NCBI GenBank assembly: GCA_016648135.1
Contig: JADDOH010008069.1
Span: 1-64,000 of the forward strand
Direction: 5' to 3'
Source of the DNA: Agrypnia vestita
Taxonomy: Eukaryota > Arthropoda > Insecta > Trichoptera > Phryganeidae
Length of the DNA: 64,000 bases
The translations under genes were made by a program, and so were the position numbers. This document shows positions 47,669 through 59,319 of the stretch, one piece after another; position 1 is the first letter of the stretch, and the number at the start of each line of letters is the position of its first letter. The notes under the pieces were generated by a model. The model had not been told where the DNA came from. It was given only the letters and a program-made list of their open reading frames with translations, and did no database searches.

Positions 47669-48697
47669 ATTATGTTTTTCTTGAGAAATTCTACACCGCT
47701 TCTAGAACAAGCGTATAGAATTCAATATGTAGGTTACGAGTTGACAGACAGACATGATTAAAATAAAATATTATAATACATACATCCTCCGTCTGAATAT
47801 GTAAATCGGTGTTTTTATGAAACATATATCTTATATTTTTGTAAAAACATTTTTTCTAATCAATCATATTCATTATTTTAACATGCAGCGATGTGCAAAT
47901 ATAATATATTGTCACGAAATATCTAAACATCCATAAAAATATCCGAACCTTCCTTTGTTAGTTGACAAGTCATAAATATCAATGAGGCCGTCTAGAATAA
48001 TGAGGAAACGCGCTGTGAAAGGCCAGGAATCGGTTTATTATTATTCAAGAAATTCGAGCGAATAATTCTTTTAAAGTTTTTCCATACTAACGATGATCTA
48101 ACCTATCCTCTATAAAATAACCGTTATTAGAGATTTGTATCTTATTGCATTGATGACTAGTTGTATCCGCAACTTCACATGCATAGATGTTTAGTATCTT
48201 TTAGTAATTTTTTATCATTTTGTGTATTTACTTTAAAATAAAGATAAATTTCGTTCTCGTTTTTTTTATAGAAATTTTTGAGATTTTCTAACACAGTCTT
48301 TTGGCTTAGTTGTAGAATTCTAAGAATATTGATGCGGCTTGTATTCCGTGCTCGGAATGAAATTATGAAACGCGGGGATTCCTCGAGCGTAGATAAATCG
48401 TGTCGCATTTATGAACTTGACGAATTAACGAATTGAGCGCGCAGATGGCACGTTTACACATGGATTACCTATCTAAATTCAAGATGTATCGTTGTATCGG
48501 CAAATTAATATCGCCGATTCTGATACATCGCAAAACCCACGATGTCGCCGATATATCGGTATCGGTATCCGATGCGTCCCTGTCAAAACACTAGGATGCC
48601 CCTGGCGACAATAACACCTTCATTAATTTTGTTACAAGTATTAGGTACACATAATATCTATAAATAACAATCCCTAATTTAAATATCTTTTACCGTT
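47669..48697. other. Spacer
   Basis: No gene recognised. CGATATATCGGTATCGGTAT near 48550 is a short simple repeat. Confidence 0.5.
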
Positions 48698-49262
48698 AAG
48701 GCGATCGTCTAGCAGAATGAGCAAATTTCACCATTTTTTCTCATGTCTTCTCTTGCGTTTTTTATCACATTTTTGTAGGGAAAATCTCATTTTAAAATTT
48801 ATTCATCAGGTTTCATATATTTTAAATACGAATATCTTATTAAAATGTCACAAACTAAATTATATAATTGATTAATAAATTACCAAACCTTCGATGTTTT
48901 AAAAAAACATAAATTGCATGTAAACAAATTAACAGATTTTGCAATAATTGTAATAAATTTAAGATAAACCTTTACTTTGTAATATTATTGAATAAAAAAG
49001 ACATCGCAATAGGCCATTCAGTCATAAAAGGCCCACAAAGTGGAGAAATTTTCTTCATTTTTAAAACATCGAAGGTTTGGTAATTTATTAATCAATTATA
49101 TAATTTAGTTTGTGACATTTTAATAAGATATTCGTATTTAAAATATACGTAAGCTGATGAATAAATTTTAAAATGAGATATTTCCAAACAATAATGTGAT
49201 AAATGCAAGAGAAGATATGAGAAAAAATTGTAAAATTTGCTCACTCTGCTAGACGATCGCCT
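48698..49262. repeat. Long inverted repeat, ~205-bp arms
   Basis: Left arm 48698-48903 and right arm 49059-49262 are near-identical in inverted orientation. Both carry GGCGATCGTCTAGCAGA, TCTCATTTTAAAATTTATTC, GAATATCTTATTAAAATGTC and CCAAACCTTCGATGTTTTA. The spacer is ~155 bp. The right arm meets the Helitron 5' fragment directly. Confidence 0.9.
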
Positions 49263-49500
49263 TGAGGCAAAGTTCGTAAAAAACGCATCACTCGACCATT
49301 TTTTCCTCGACTTTAGTTGTAATATAGGGCACCACAAAAAGCCCTTTAATTTTAATGGGATAATAATATATAGTCTATATTCACTCTGAAAGTCCATTCT
49401 AAATATTGGAGAAAGAATTTTTGAAATCGGTTGAGTAGTTTCGGAGATTACCTCCTACATCCAAACTTACAAACTTTTCATCTTTATATTATTGTATAGA
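49263..49500 (-). mobile_element. Helitron 5' end fragment
   Basis: The minus strand begins TCTATACAATAAT after an A at 49501. It matches the first ~230 bp of the Helitron at 27120 (GGATGTAGGAGGTAAT, CGATTTCAAAAATTCTTTC). The 3' end is not seen; the inverted repeat may be part of its body. Confidence 0.75.
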
Positions 49501-49599
49501 TCAGTTATCAATAATACAAAAATAAACATAATAATTTTCTATAAGTCACGTATCAAGCATGATACATATCAGGTGTGATAGTTAGTCAAATAGAGCTCA

Positions 49600-49651
49600 A
49601 AAATTATCTTTCTAGACCTAGCTTAGTAGCTAGGTCTAGAGAGATAATTTT
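49600..49651. repeat. Hairpin, ~23-bp stem
   Basis: AATTATCTTTCTAGACCTAG pairs with CTAGGTCTAGAGAGATAATT with one mismatch. Confidence 0.85.
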
Positions 49652-50820
49652 ATTGTAAAGTTAGCAATATCACTTCATATTTTAAATACAATACGTATAT
49701 TTAAAATGAAATACAAAATGGAAATTTAACAAATAATAACACTACTAATTGAACAATCAATCGTAAATAAACATATTTTTTTATAAACGGACAGTACATT
49801 TATCGATTATGGAAGCAAGACATTCATTGTAATTCCACGGGTGTAACTGAAAAACATGCCAATCGTGTTTTAATGATTTTCGAAAGCAATTAGTGTTATC
49901 CTTTTTATGAACGACAACAACTGAGTTATCTTCTTTTAACTATCTCAATATTCAATTTTTGTCTTCTACATACTGAAAATATGTAGAATAGATGCAGGAT
50001 ATTAATACACAATAAAATGCTATGTATATTGTATTCACAAACACTGAATTTATATTTACATGTAAAAGAAACGTAAATCAACTAATACATTGAAGTTTGT
50101 CAATCTTAAGTTCGCTAAAGATAACTTTGAATAATACTGAAACTGATTGTGATATCTTATCTTTAAATTGTTGACTAAGGTTGCATCGCTATTAATATAG
50201 AATTGATAGTTTAAATACGATTATCATATAATGTAATTTATGAATGAATTAATATGATAAATATAGAAAAAAATACAAAATAATTTAATAAGCCTTAGAT
50301 TGTTTTAAAAAAGTCCCGGTCATTTAATTAATTAAAAAAACATTAAGTTAGTGAAATGGCAGATAATAAATACTGTAATTCATTATTTTGAATTTATAAG
50401 GCTAGGGACAAGAATTATAGTTTAGTGATATGTAGTTAGCTCTGTAGTTATAATTATACATTCTTCAGTGAAAATATTTAATTTAATTGATGTTTCCGGT
50501 ATGTTTGAGCAAAGGGGAACGTTTTTTCGGATTTGGTCCAAATAAGAAAACTACTTTTATCATATTGTCAACCCGTCAAAAATGACGTACTTTTATTATA
50601 TATTTCGGCCGCCAGTAAAGGCTGTGAGAACGCGCTATCTAGAGTAGTTTAACGTCTTGATAACGTTAGCGATGGACATTGTTGCATGGAGACTTATACA
50701 TTTTGATTAATGATTAATACCAATGACATATGCGATATAGTAATGGATGCCCTTATTTGTTTTATTAAAATTTAAAAATAAAATTAAATACTTCATTTTA
50801 AACCACTTATTAATATATAT
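49652..50820. other. A+T-rich spacer
   Basis: No gene recognised. Confidence 0.5.
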
Positions 50821-50863
50821 TCGTCAACTAATTTCGGTTGGTCTCAAACTTCATCAGGGAACT
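50821..50863 (-). ncRNA. Hammerhead-like motif, imperfect
   Basis: The minus strand has CTGATGA, AGTTTGAGACCAACC, GAAATTAGTT. The core and GAAA are intact; stem III is ATTAGT, nearly self-complementary. Stem I pairing is poor. Confidence 0.3.
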
Positions 50864-51410
50864 GTTATATATAGACTGTTATTCAGGGAACTGTATTATG
50901 TATCGGATTGTTAAGTCCTTTATACCTTGAGAATTAGTAAAAAAATATTATTTTGTTATCAGTTTATCATAGTTGTAATTTATTATTTAAATTGTTTCGC
51001 CCCGGTCGCACTTGTGAGTCGGGACTGGGCTAACGAGCCACAGCGTCCTGAAATTGACCGAGCGCGCCAATTCGTTCCGCTTACCACACGCTCGGGCCTG
51101 GGGAGAGGCGATTTCTTTTACAATATGCAGAAATTTTTCGAATATGAAGAAAATATCCCTTCTTAACTGAAACCATTAATATCCACCTACGTCGTATACA
51201 TTCTACGATATAAGCGTTTAAAGTCTGACGTATTTTCGTGACGATCAGATTTTTTAATATGTCTCCCATACCTCGAACCGCTTTAGCTTCTATTTATGTT
51301 AAAATCGAATTTTATGCTATCACGTAATGCGTAATACCCAGCGATATTAGACTTTTTAGGAAATACGAGAGAGTGTTAGTTAAATAAGTATAAACCAATA
51401 TCAGATTTTA

Positions 51411-51452
51411 GGTCTACCGGTTTCGAGACGTACCCGTCTCTTCGTCAGGACC
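51411..51452 (-). ncRNA. Hammerhead-ribozyme-like motif, best copy
   Basis: Minus strand, in order: GGTC, CTGACGA, extra A, GAGAC-loop-GTCTC, GAA, ACCGGT (self-complementary), A, GACC. GGTC and GACC form stem I, GAGAC/GTCTC forms stem II, and ACCGGT could form stem III by dimerisation. GTA is an allowed NUH cleavage triplet. The extra A between the core and stem II is not canonical. Penelope-like elements are known to carry such minimal-stem-III hammerheads; activity here is untested. Confidence 0.5.
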
Positions 51453-51508
51453 AACACTATACTACTATGTTCACAACACTTTACAGTGCATGCTTGTCCT
51501 TGACAAGT

Positions 51509-51560
51509 TAACTTTTTACGAATATTAATCACGCGTGTGATTAATATTAGTAAAAAGTTA
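51509..51560. repeat. Hairpin, 24-bp stem with one mismatch
   Basis: TAACTTTTTAC and AATATTAATCAC pair with GTGATTAATATT and GTAAAAAGTTA around a GCGT loop. Confidence 0.9.
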
Positions 51561-51876
51561 GCAATAAATGGTTGTGGTCTATACTAATTTACTAACAGTC
51601 TGTTATGTCTAACGACAAAGTTATTGCTTTAAATATTAAAATTTAAATATTAATTAATAATAAATAAAATATAAAAATATTAAAATTTAAATATTAAAAT
51701 ATAAATATTAAAATATAAATATTAGAATACAAATATTAAAAAATAAAACATGAGGTTTAGTTTCAGTGTTCTTTAAAATTCCAGATTGTATAACTTTATT
51801 GCAGTAAGAAAAATCACTTTTTAGATAAATAAACCAATTTACCTGCTACAAGAAGTATCAACATGCACAAAACTGA

Positions 51877-52281
51877 CATTTTAAATATTTTAGAAACTGC
51901 TTTTATATATTTCAAAAGCTGTTGCGTAGATTTTTAATCACCGAGGAAATGGATAAAAGTTTTAGTTCTCCATTTAACTTTTGCTGCAAAATAATTGCAA
52001 CTTTCTTAACTTCTAGCTCGATATTTTATTATTGGATTCTTGATGGAATTATAAACGTAAGTTCGTATTTTGATATCTTTAGGACCTCGAATGAAGTCTA
52101 TTCATTAGATTGGTCATCATTATTACTGGTGCTTGCCTTGTCTACTGTAGACGGTTACGCAATCTTATTGGAATATCATATCTCAATTGACACTGAAAAT
52201 ATAATTTTGCAGTTCGCGGAGTTAATGTGTATAAAACAAATGTCACCTAGAATAATTGAAAAGAACAAATCTATGTTATGA
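51877..52281 (+). CDS. Unrecognised open frame with membrane-like segments
   Basis: I do not recognise this frame. It is open for 134 codons without a convincing start: the first in-frame ATG (M at 51949) gives 110 residues beginning MDKSFSSPFNF. The stop is TGA at 52279-52281. Hydrophobic stretches (IIATFLTSSSIFYYWIL and SLLLVLALST) could be membrane segments. Composition is not repetitive. A donor-like AACGTAAGT at about 52057 lies inside the frame, and an ATTTTAG acceptor-like site precedes it at 51893. It could be an exon or a decayed receptor fragment. Chance is a real alternative in A+T-rich DNA. Confidence 0.2.
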   Translation, partial: HFKYFRNCFYIFQKLLRRFLITEEMDKSFSSPFNFCCKIIATFLTSSSIFYYWILDGIINVSSYFDIFRTSNEVYSLDWSSLLLVLALSTVDGYAILLEYHISIDTENIILQFAELMCIKQMSPRIIEKNKSML

Positions 52282-52503
52282 AATATAAATATCTGCTATT
52301 ATGCTAATTGAACCAGGAACATTCTATTTTCCTTCTTGGAAAGTCATAAATTCATAAAATTAGAAGGGCTAGGCCGTATAGACATTATGAAATGGCTACT
52401 CAGTAATAAATCTGAAGGGTGACGAATAATCTTTAGAACCAATAAGAGGCGACGGGACAATATACAGGATATTTAAAATTTTTGTAAACTGTTTTTTATC
52501 GTA

Positions 52504-52780
52504 AAATAATTAAAACACGATTTTTAGAGATCAATATTTTTATTCAAAACAGGACGATCGTTTCGGCAGATTATGCCAACATTTTAGTGAGTTTATAAAC
52601 AAAAAATATTGGTGAAATGATGGGAAATGACATTAATAATTAATAATTTCACTTATCATTTTTGACACCAAATCACTAAAACGTTCTATGTTTATCAGTT
52701 GATAATGGCATAATCTGCCAAAATGAACTTCCTGTTTTGGATAAAAATATTGAACTCTAAAATTGTGTTTGATTTTTAGT
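52504..52780. mobile_element. Palindromic MITE with hammerhead-like hairpin
   Basis: AACACGATTTTTAGAGATCA, AATATTTTTATTCAAAACAG and GGCAGATTATGCCA on the left are inverted on the right. On the minus strand (52546-52590) the hairpin GGCATAATCTGCC is followed by GAAACGATCGTC: a self-complementary ACGATCGT and a GTC triplet. The CTGANGA part has decayed to CTAAAAT. Confidence 0.75.
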
Positions 52781-52792
52781 TTTTAAAAATTT

Positions 52793-53306
52793 GCAGGTTG
52801 TAACAGAGCTACTCCACAATACTTTACAGGTAGATTTCTGCTTTATTTATTTTCAATACTTCTGACTTATTTTTTGTAAAATGTTGGACCATCACTACAG
52901 TACATTGAATATTAAAAATTGTTCCTTTGATACAAATTCCTTAACAAAGCGATTTGTGTTTTTGTTGTGTTGTTGTTTTTTAATTAAAAAAATCCCTTTC
53001 ATACAATCTCTTTAATACAATAATAAAAACCTTCCAATTCCAATTGCAACTTCTGCTCGGAATTTTATCATTTTATTTAACTTGAATTGAAATGAATGAA
53101 TTTTTCGTACACAACGTAAGTTACTGTAATGATATTTTAATGTCTTGTAAAATATGTCAGAAATAAAGAAAAAAATGCAAATTTTGATATTTCATAACTC
53201 CATTACTATTGATATTAGGTCATGGTTGCTTGAACATTTTCGACTCACTATTAAGGCAGGAATCTACTTGTAAAGTTTTTTCTACTAGCTATGAGACACC
53301 CTGTAT
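52793..53306. mobile_element. Inverted-repeat family G copy
   Basis: It opens GCAGGTTGTAACAGAGCTAC and closes GCTATGAGACACCCTGTATT. The arms include TTTACAGGTAGATT and the inverted AATCTACTTGTAAAG, and the right arm has AGGTCATGGTTGCTTG. Confidence 0.75.
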
Positions 53307-53685
53307 TCATTGTTTCCCAGATCAATACAATGTTGAATGCACTCAATATGCTAACTATCGAACATATAATATATTATGTTATATATTTATGTTATATATT
53401 TATAAAATCCGCACTGGAAACGTGTCAGCAGAATTTAATAGAAAAATGGATCCAGAAGTACGAACATGATACAAAAGGAAGAAATAAAATGAGAATGCCA
53501 TTCAGAAAGAAGATCCTAATCTCAGATTTACGGCACTCTAAACATCTTCAATGAAATGCCACAGGAAATAAATAAGAAAGTAAAAATATCTCGATTTAAA
53601 ATAAAGCTTCGCAAATATGAGTTATGTAAGTCTTACAGGTTATAAATTAATAATTTTTCTTCTTCTTAATCTTCATCCGCTTCCC
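53307..53685 (+). pseudogene. CR1/Jockey-like C-terminal remnant linked to family G
   Basis: Frames give HDTKGRNKMRMPFRKK and, after a shift, IFNEMPQEINKKVKISRFKI and KLRKYEL, a non-LTR reverse-transcriptase C-terminus. The tail ends TTCTTCTTCTTAATCTTCATC. The inverted copy at 60785-61150 has the same sequence and the same junction with family G (ACACCCTGTAT or ACACCCTATAT). Confidence 0.7.
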
Positions 53686-53689
53686 ATTT

Positions 53690-53772
53690 CATTAGGTCAT
53701 GGTTGCTTGAACATTTCCGACTTGAATCCACCTGTAAATTATTGTGGACAAGCTTTGTTACACCCCGTGTAC
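53690..53772. mobile_element. Inverted-repeat family G, right-arm fragment
   Basis: TTAGGTCATGGTTGCTTGAA to GCTTTGTTACACCCCGTG. Confidence 0.6.
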
Positions 53773-54259
53773 ACCAACACCATGCTTGGTATTTATATTT
53801 TCGTACGTTTTATTTAAGCTTTGTATCTTCAATATAAATAATTTGTTTTAATCTTTCATTTTATTTTCCTCTTTTACTTCATATTCTTCTGTATTATTGA
53901 TGCTTCAATCAAACACACGACAATGAGCTACTGCACGGTTTATTCTCAATCAGTCTTAGTCTGGCAGTTATTATTGCCTACCCGACACAAAATGACTTAA
54001 GTAAATGTAAATAAACAATCTACCTTCATTTTCGAATCAAGTAAAAGGTAATTGTGTCTATTGGACACTTGTGGGTTGATGAATTACTATTTTAGTTTAT
54101 TATCAATAAATATTAAATTATTTATGGTAAAAATATTTCCATTAAGTTTAGATTCGATTCGAGCTTGGAAGTATATCAGATAAAGGTGGGATCTTAAAAA
54201 TAGATACTTTTGTTTTCATGAGGATAAGAACGCAAAAGTGTGTCCGTGAAATACTTGTG
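53773..54259. other. Spacer
   Basis: No recognised feature. Confidence 0.5.
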
Positions 54260-54605
54260 GGTTGTTAAGGGTTAAGTGATCACCCCATACAAAGCAACGT
54301 TCACCAATTCCATCGTAAAACACCATATAAAAATACTTTCGTTCATGTTTCTCATATAAATTGTTCCGTCTCTGTGAAACTTATAATCCTGCTAATAAGA
54401 CTTCTATAATCTTAGTTGATTAATCATCCCTTTGAGGGCAAAATCCGGTGTTCTGTGGTCTCAGAACATACCAACATATAAAAATAATGTTATTGTATAA
54501 AGTGATCACCAAAGCCAGGTTATAAGCCCTGTGGCTATCCTCTAAAGACTTCCATACATTTTCCCATATAAATACCTTAGTCCGGTGAGACTTGTATGAT
54601 TCATC
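54260..54605 (+). repeat. Two dispersed family K copies in tandem
   Basis: The first (54260-54400) holds TTAAGTGATCACCCCA and TCATATAAATTGTTCCGTC. The second (54480-54605) holds TGTATAAAGTGATCACC, AGACTTCCATACATTTTCCC and GAGACTTGTATGAT. Confidence 0.65.
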
Positions 54606-55074
54606 TTAATTCCATATTGAAGGTATTTTAATATATCATTTTGTTAATAGGTACCTTTTATTGATTATAACGCAAATCCAAAACAGTATTTACTAAATGT
54701 GTAATTCGAGGCTTATTTTGATTATCTTCGTTAACAATGTTTCACAGGACTTTGCACAGGGTATACATGATACTGGCTAGCCGCGGGGCCTAGTTACAAC
54801 ATTCGACCGACTACGAGTATTTTCTATTTGTAACATAACAAACAAAAAGGGCCAACGGATTGTATTTTCAAAAGGATATTCAACGTACATTATTATTATT
54901 AATATAATTATTAATATACACCATACATTATTATTTGTAAAACATTGTAAAAAAATCCATACCATCTACATATTATGTATGAGATATATATATAGTAATA
55001 TTAAATTATTTGACATTCAACATTGAAAAATGAATTTATAACAGTTTTATAGAAATATTAAAATAAAAAAGGGT

Positions 55075-55330
55075 CGCTCAGATGGTTTGTTGAGCATATT
55101 TAGCGAATGGATGAGGAAAGAATGGTAAGAAGATATATAATGCAAGTGTTGATGGCTCCAGAAAGAGAAAGCAAAATGGAAGATGGTCCCGTTAGAAGCC
55201 CCAACAACCAGCAACTTGCACGCGAAGATGTATGAATGTGGATGAGGCGAGAGTTGTATATTAGAACAGAAGCGTGTGGCGCTCTATCTTCTGCCTACCC
55301 CCACGGGAAACGGCGTGAAGTAAGTAAGTT
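55075..55330 (+). pseudogene. RTE-like non-LTR 3' end, decayed
   Basis: GCTCAGATGGTTTGTTGAGC, ATGGATGAGGAAAGAATGG and GCGTGTGGCGCTCTATC match the 41.6 kb copy with deletions. It ends CTGCCTACCCCCACGGG, AAACGGCGTGA and AAGTAAGT repeats. It is the fourth member of the family. Confidence 0.75.
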
Positions 55331-55556
55331 TATAGAAATAGAGTTTTATGAAGAAGTGCGCAAATAACGCTAAACAATCATTTTTACGTGGAACTTACGT
55401 ACTTACATTAAAAAAAATTGTATGTAGGTATATTAAGCATCGCATTTATAACATTTGTGAATAGGTTTATGTGTATATAAGTCTGTCTGTTCACGTTTTG
55501 TTTCGATTTAGTAATAATAGGCATATGTTAGCCATAATACGTTATACTTTAACATA

Positions 55557-55795
55557 AAATGTGGGGTATTAAAGCAAAGGCAGTAATATCCAAAAAAAGG
55601 TTTTGAAAACAGTTACCGATTACTAATTTAGAATATACTGAATATATCTATCCTTTCCGAAATGTTTCCTTTGTATAGATATATAGGCTATATTTCCTAT
55701 AAAATCTTGAATTCAGTATATTCTAAATAAATAATCTTTGATGACTTTATTTTTTTTTTGCATAGTGCTGCCTTTGCTTTTATGCTCCACAAATA
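55557..55795. mobile_element. Palindromic MITE family D, copy 2
   Basis: TGTGGGGTATTAAAGCAAAG at the left and CTTTGCTTTTATGCTCCACA at the right. Inner arms share CTAATTTAGAATATACTGAA and its complement. Centre near 55680. Confidence 0.85.
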
Positions 55796-57140
55796 ATGTA
55801 ATGTAGTTATCTTATAAAAACTATTTTTGTCAAAAGTACCTACATACTTATCAACAAATATTTTCGGCAAAAAATTAAAGAAGTACATTGTAAAAGATTA
55901 TTAAACAACATTTCATATCTATTCTTAGATAAGATATTTAGGTGATTCACTTTTTAGGTGTATTCTAAAGTTTGTTTACTTATCTACATTTTATTGTGTA
56001 TGGTGTGCTTACATACCTACATTATCTCTTTTACTCGTACTAAACATTCCTTCATAATATACTTATGGTGTGGTAGAAGAATCTATTTTATTACTGTCGA
56101 TTAGATAGCAATGAATTAGAAGCCCGGCACACTCGATGTTTGCAATACCTATAATGTATGTCCATTTCGCTTTAATGGAAACCATCAAAGATTATGAGCG
56201 GTGAATATTTCGATCAATAAAATTATTGCAGTTCTTGCCTCTGTAAATAATTTCTCCAAAATAATATTCTTAATAATACAACAATTTTGGTATTAACATA
56301 CCGAGGTTTAAATTAAAAACTAACTAACTATTCGATACGCCAGCGACCGCGATACGTTATAGTATCAAACCTGAAATATTTTCTGTAGAGGTAAACTACA
56401 GTAGGTAACAAGGGTTGAGTATTATGATATTTGAGATAAGGGGACTTTGGCAGATAACAGGTTATACAGATACAAAAAATGCGTATATTTTTGGACATGA
56501 CTGCTTTAAAGATTTCCGCGGAAGTCCACTTTATTGATTCTACGTTTCCACCGCTATTTCGATTCTATATTGCAGAATTCTTTGCTCCACAGATTTGGTC
56601 ATCTAATTATAATAACCAGATAATCTGAATAGCATACGAAGGCACATATTTTACTAAATTTATTTCTCGGATACATAAATTTCAGAAAATATGTTAGGTT
56701 GGTATTTGAATAGTGACAAATGTGCGAAGCCCAATGAATTGAAAACATTACAACGAATCATATTATAATTCTAAACATTCCAATGGTTTTACATAGGTGC
56801 ACCAAATCACCGTACTGTTCTATATAATACCCAATAATATTTATGAGGTAAATACTCATTAATCGTATGATATCAAATTGTGATGAACATTCTGAACGCA
56901 ATCAAAATTACAACTATAATTATAGAATTTTTTAACATGTGATTAAATTATATTCTACTTACATTGCTGCGTACTAACATTTCTGTCCATAACAAAGTTA
57001 TTTTTACTTTTTTCTAATAATGCCAATACAATTATTATGACCTATATTATAAAATTAAAGTTAATTTAATTGATTTAGCGAATTCTTTTCTCTCTCTATA
57101 ATTTAATTAATTATTTCTAAATAAAAATATTTCATCTTTT
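55796..57140. other. A+T-rich spacer
   Basis: No recognised feature. Confidence 0.5.
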
Positions 57141-57634
57141 AATATAATTAATAAAAATGTACTTTGTTTTCACCACTTATATATTGAAAATATCAACATG
57201 TTTCGGGGCCAATGATCTCTTCGTCAGGATACAATGAATACTGACAAATTAAAAATTAAAAATTGTAATAAAGATAAAAAATTAATTAAAAAAAATAATA
57301 TATGGGAAAGGAATAATAATTAAGTATTACACTGAAAACAAATTTGAAAGAAACTATTTGTAAAAAGTGTCAATTGTAAATTAAATTTTATAAATAACTT
57401 GGTCCTATTTACAAATAATTATCTTTTAAATTTGTTTATATGTTAGTATTTAATTATTATTCATTTCCCATACATTCTTTTTTTAATATTTTTATTGTCT
57501 ATTCTTGGATTTTTGATTTTTAATTTTTTAGTATACATTGTATACTGACGATGGGACCATTGGCCCTGAAACATGTTGATATTTTCAATATATAAGTGGT
57601 GAAAATATTGTACATTTTTATTAATTATATTAAA
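57141..57634. mobile_element. Palindromic element family P, copy 2
   Basis: TATAATTAATAAAAATGTAC at the left is inverted at the right. Both arms have CACCACTTATATATTGAAAA and ATCAACATGTTTC. Each arm has a hammerhead-like hairpin: minus 57190-57232 (GTATC, CTGACGA, GAAACATGT, T, GATAT, with a weak stem II) and plus 57538-57592 (CTGACGA, T, GGG/CCC, TGAAACATGTT). ACATGT is self-complementary and GTATC pairs with GATAT. Confidence 0.8.
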
Positions 57635-57749
57635 AATATTTCGGTAAATAAATATTATTTGCAAACAATTGTAAAAAATATATTAGAATGATTTATTGTA
57701 AAATTTCGAAATGTAATTTTTTTTTCATTTTTTTTTCGTTTCTTTTCAG

Positions 57750-57789
57750 GTAATCCTACTTCTTAATCAAAATGGATGATGGAATCCCA
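57750..57789 (+). CDS. Candidate first coding exon (coding part 57772-57789)
   Basis: A 40-nt block lies between a textbook acceptor (a long T-rich tract then TTTCTTTTCAG, AG at 57748-57749) and a consensus donor GTAAGT at 57790-57795. It contains AATCAAAATGG, a good insect start context, with ATG at 57772. Six codons, M D D G I P, end exactly at the donor (phase 0). The 22 nt before ATG would be untranslated, spliced from an upstream leader not identified. I do not recognise the protein. The next exon-like block at 58339 is in phase. Splice quality makes this the best host-gene signal here, but without transcript evidence it is a prediction. Confidence 0.5.
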
Positions 57790-58338
57790 GTAAGTGAAAT
57801 AACAATGCTTCAATATTATTTTGTTCTCTACGCAAAACGACACCCAGTTTTATTAGATATGGAAAGCTTTTTGTAATCTTTCGTTCAGGAAATTGACCCG
57901 GAGTAGTTCTTAGATATAATGGCTCATAGAAATTTCGAGTATTTGAAATCATTTAGTATACTTTTGTATCTGTTTTAGGGATATTCATGTATTTAAAAGA
58001 AATTGTATGATTAAGTTATTTTAATTAAATAAATTATTAATATTTATGGTCTCTTAAAGAAGCGTAGTGTTATTAAATTTATAATTATTAGTATTCTGCG
58101 TTTTTTTTTGATTTGCGTATTGTATTATATTACATATGTATATAATATTTAACTCACATTACATCGCGCAGTGATCTAGTGTACTTAAAAAAATAGTGTT
58201 TCATTCACATATTTATTAATATTATGTGTTGCGACAAATTCATTGCGTTATTGTACACTCACTCGTACACACACACGTACACACACACAATCGATGTGTT
58301 CATGTAAGAAAATTGTAACTTTTGGTCTGCTTCTACAG

Positions 58339-58458
58339 AGCGAACTGCTTGTTTTTACCCTTCGCGATCCTGGACCTTGTTTGGTACGATGGACGTGTTG
58401 CGTGAAACTCTATAATGATGGTCCATCTTTTTGGAGATCGAGCCCTCTTTCATCGTGA
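58339..58458 (+). CDS. Candidate second and last coding exon
   Basis: The acceptor is TGGTCTGCTTCTACAG (AG at 58337-58338). Joined in phase 0 to the exon at 57750, it adds 39 residues from SELLVFTLRDPGPCLVRW to WRSSPLSS and a TGA at 58456-58458, giving a 45-residue product. The block is clearly less A+T-rich than its flanks, as expected for an exon. No signal peptide or membrane segment is evident; three cysteines are present. No strong donor was seen before the stop. A TATA-less gene with an upstream non-coding exon is one reading; the first exons of a longer alternatively spliced gene is another. Confidence 0.4.
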   Translation, partial: SELLVFTLRDPGPCLVRWTCCVKLYNDGPSFWRSSPLSS

Positions 58459-59319
58459 TGACAACTTATTCTCCAGGCTGGTTCTATCTCAAAAATATAT
58501 AGAAGTCAATGTATTAAAATGGTGAATTGTAAATGATTATAAATGTTAGATAAAGTGATATTTCTTAGTAATATAATTACAGATTATTTATGATCCTTTT
58601 TACGAAAACTAACGTAACTAACAAATAGGTTTTTATCAGTTCGTATTTGATCCGTAATTAAAGTGTAGTAAATTAATATTAAAAAAAAAAAATTGCGTTA
58701 AGTAGAATATAAGAATATGCATACGAAAATTGCTGCGACATAAAATTTAAATCAAATATACCCGTAATAATACAAAACATAACTTATTTATTTTTAATGT
58801 TTATTGTAAAAATCAATTTTTATTAAAATTATACAATAAAATTTGTGTTTAATCACATAAGATTATTTAGACGAACCAATTTTGGAAAAATCCTTTTTCC
58901 CTTATCAGACATAAAACGGATGACGAAAAATGAGTTTTAAGAGACTGTTTTTCATAAATACACATTAAAGTTAAATACAAATTTAATTCTATAATTGTAT
59001 TACAATATCTTACTTTTTAGTTACATTACTTTACTAGGGAATATATGGTTTTTATACATTGTTTTTTATTTCAATTCTACATTTATTTTTGATTTAATCT
59101 TACTATTCCGGTCTCATAATAAAACTCTGTGATCAGACATGAAATGTTTACAATCAAAACATAATTATGTGCAAGTACCCAAAATACAAATTGGGTTAAA
59201 AAAACTAATTATTCGTCACAATATTTTTTAATATATTTAAAAAAAATGAAAGAAAACAATTAGGCACTGGATTTTACCTTATCCATCATTAATTTATTAA
59301 TTTATAGACAAATTTACGC
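58459..59319. other. A+T-rich region after the candidate gene
   Basis: Possible 3' untranslated sequence; an AATAAA occurs near 58845. No other exon recognised. Confidence 0.35.
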
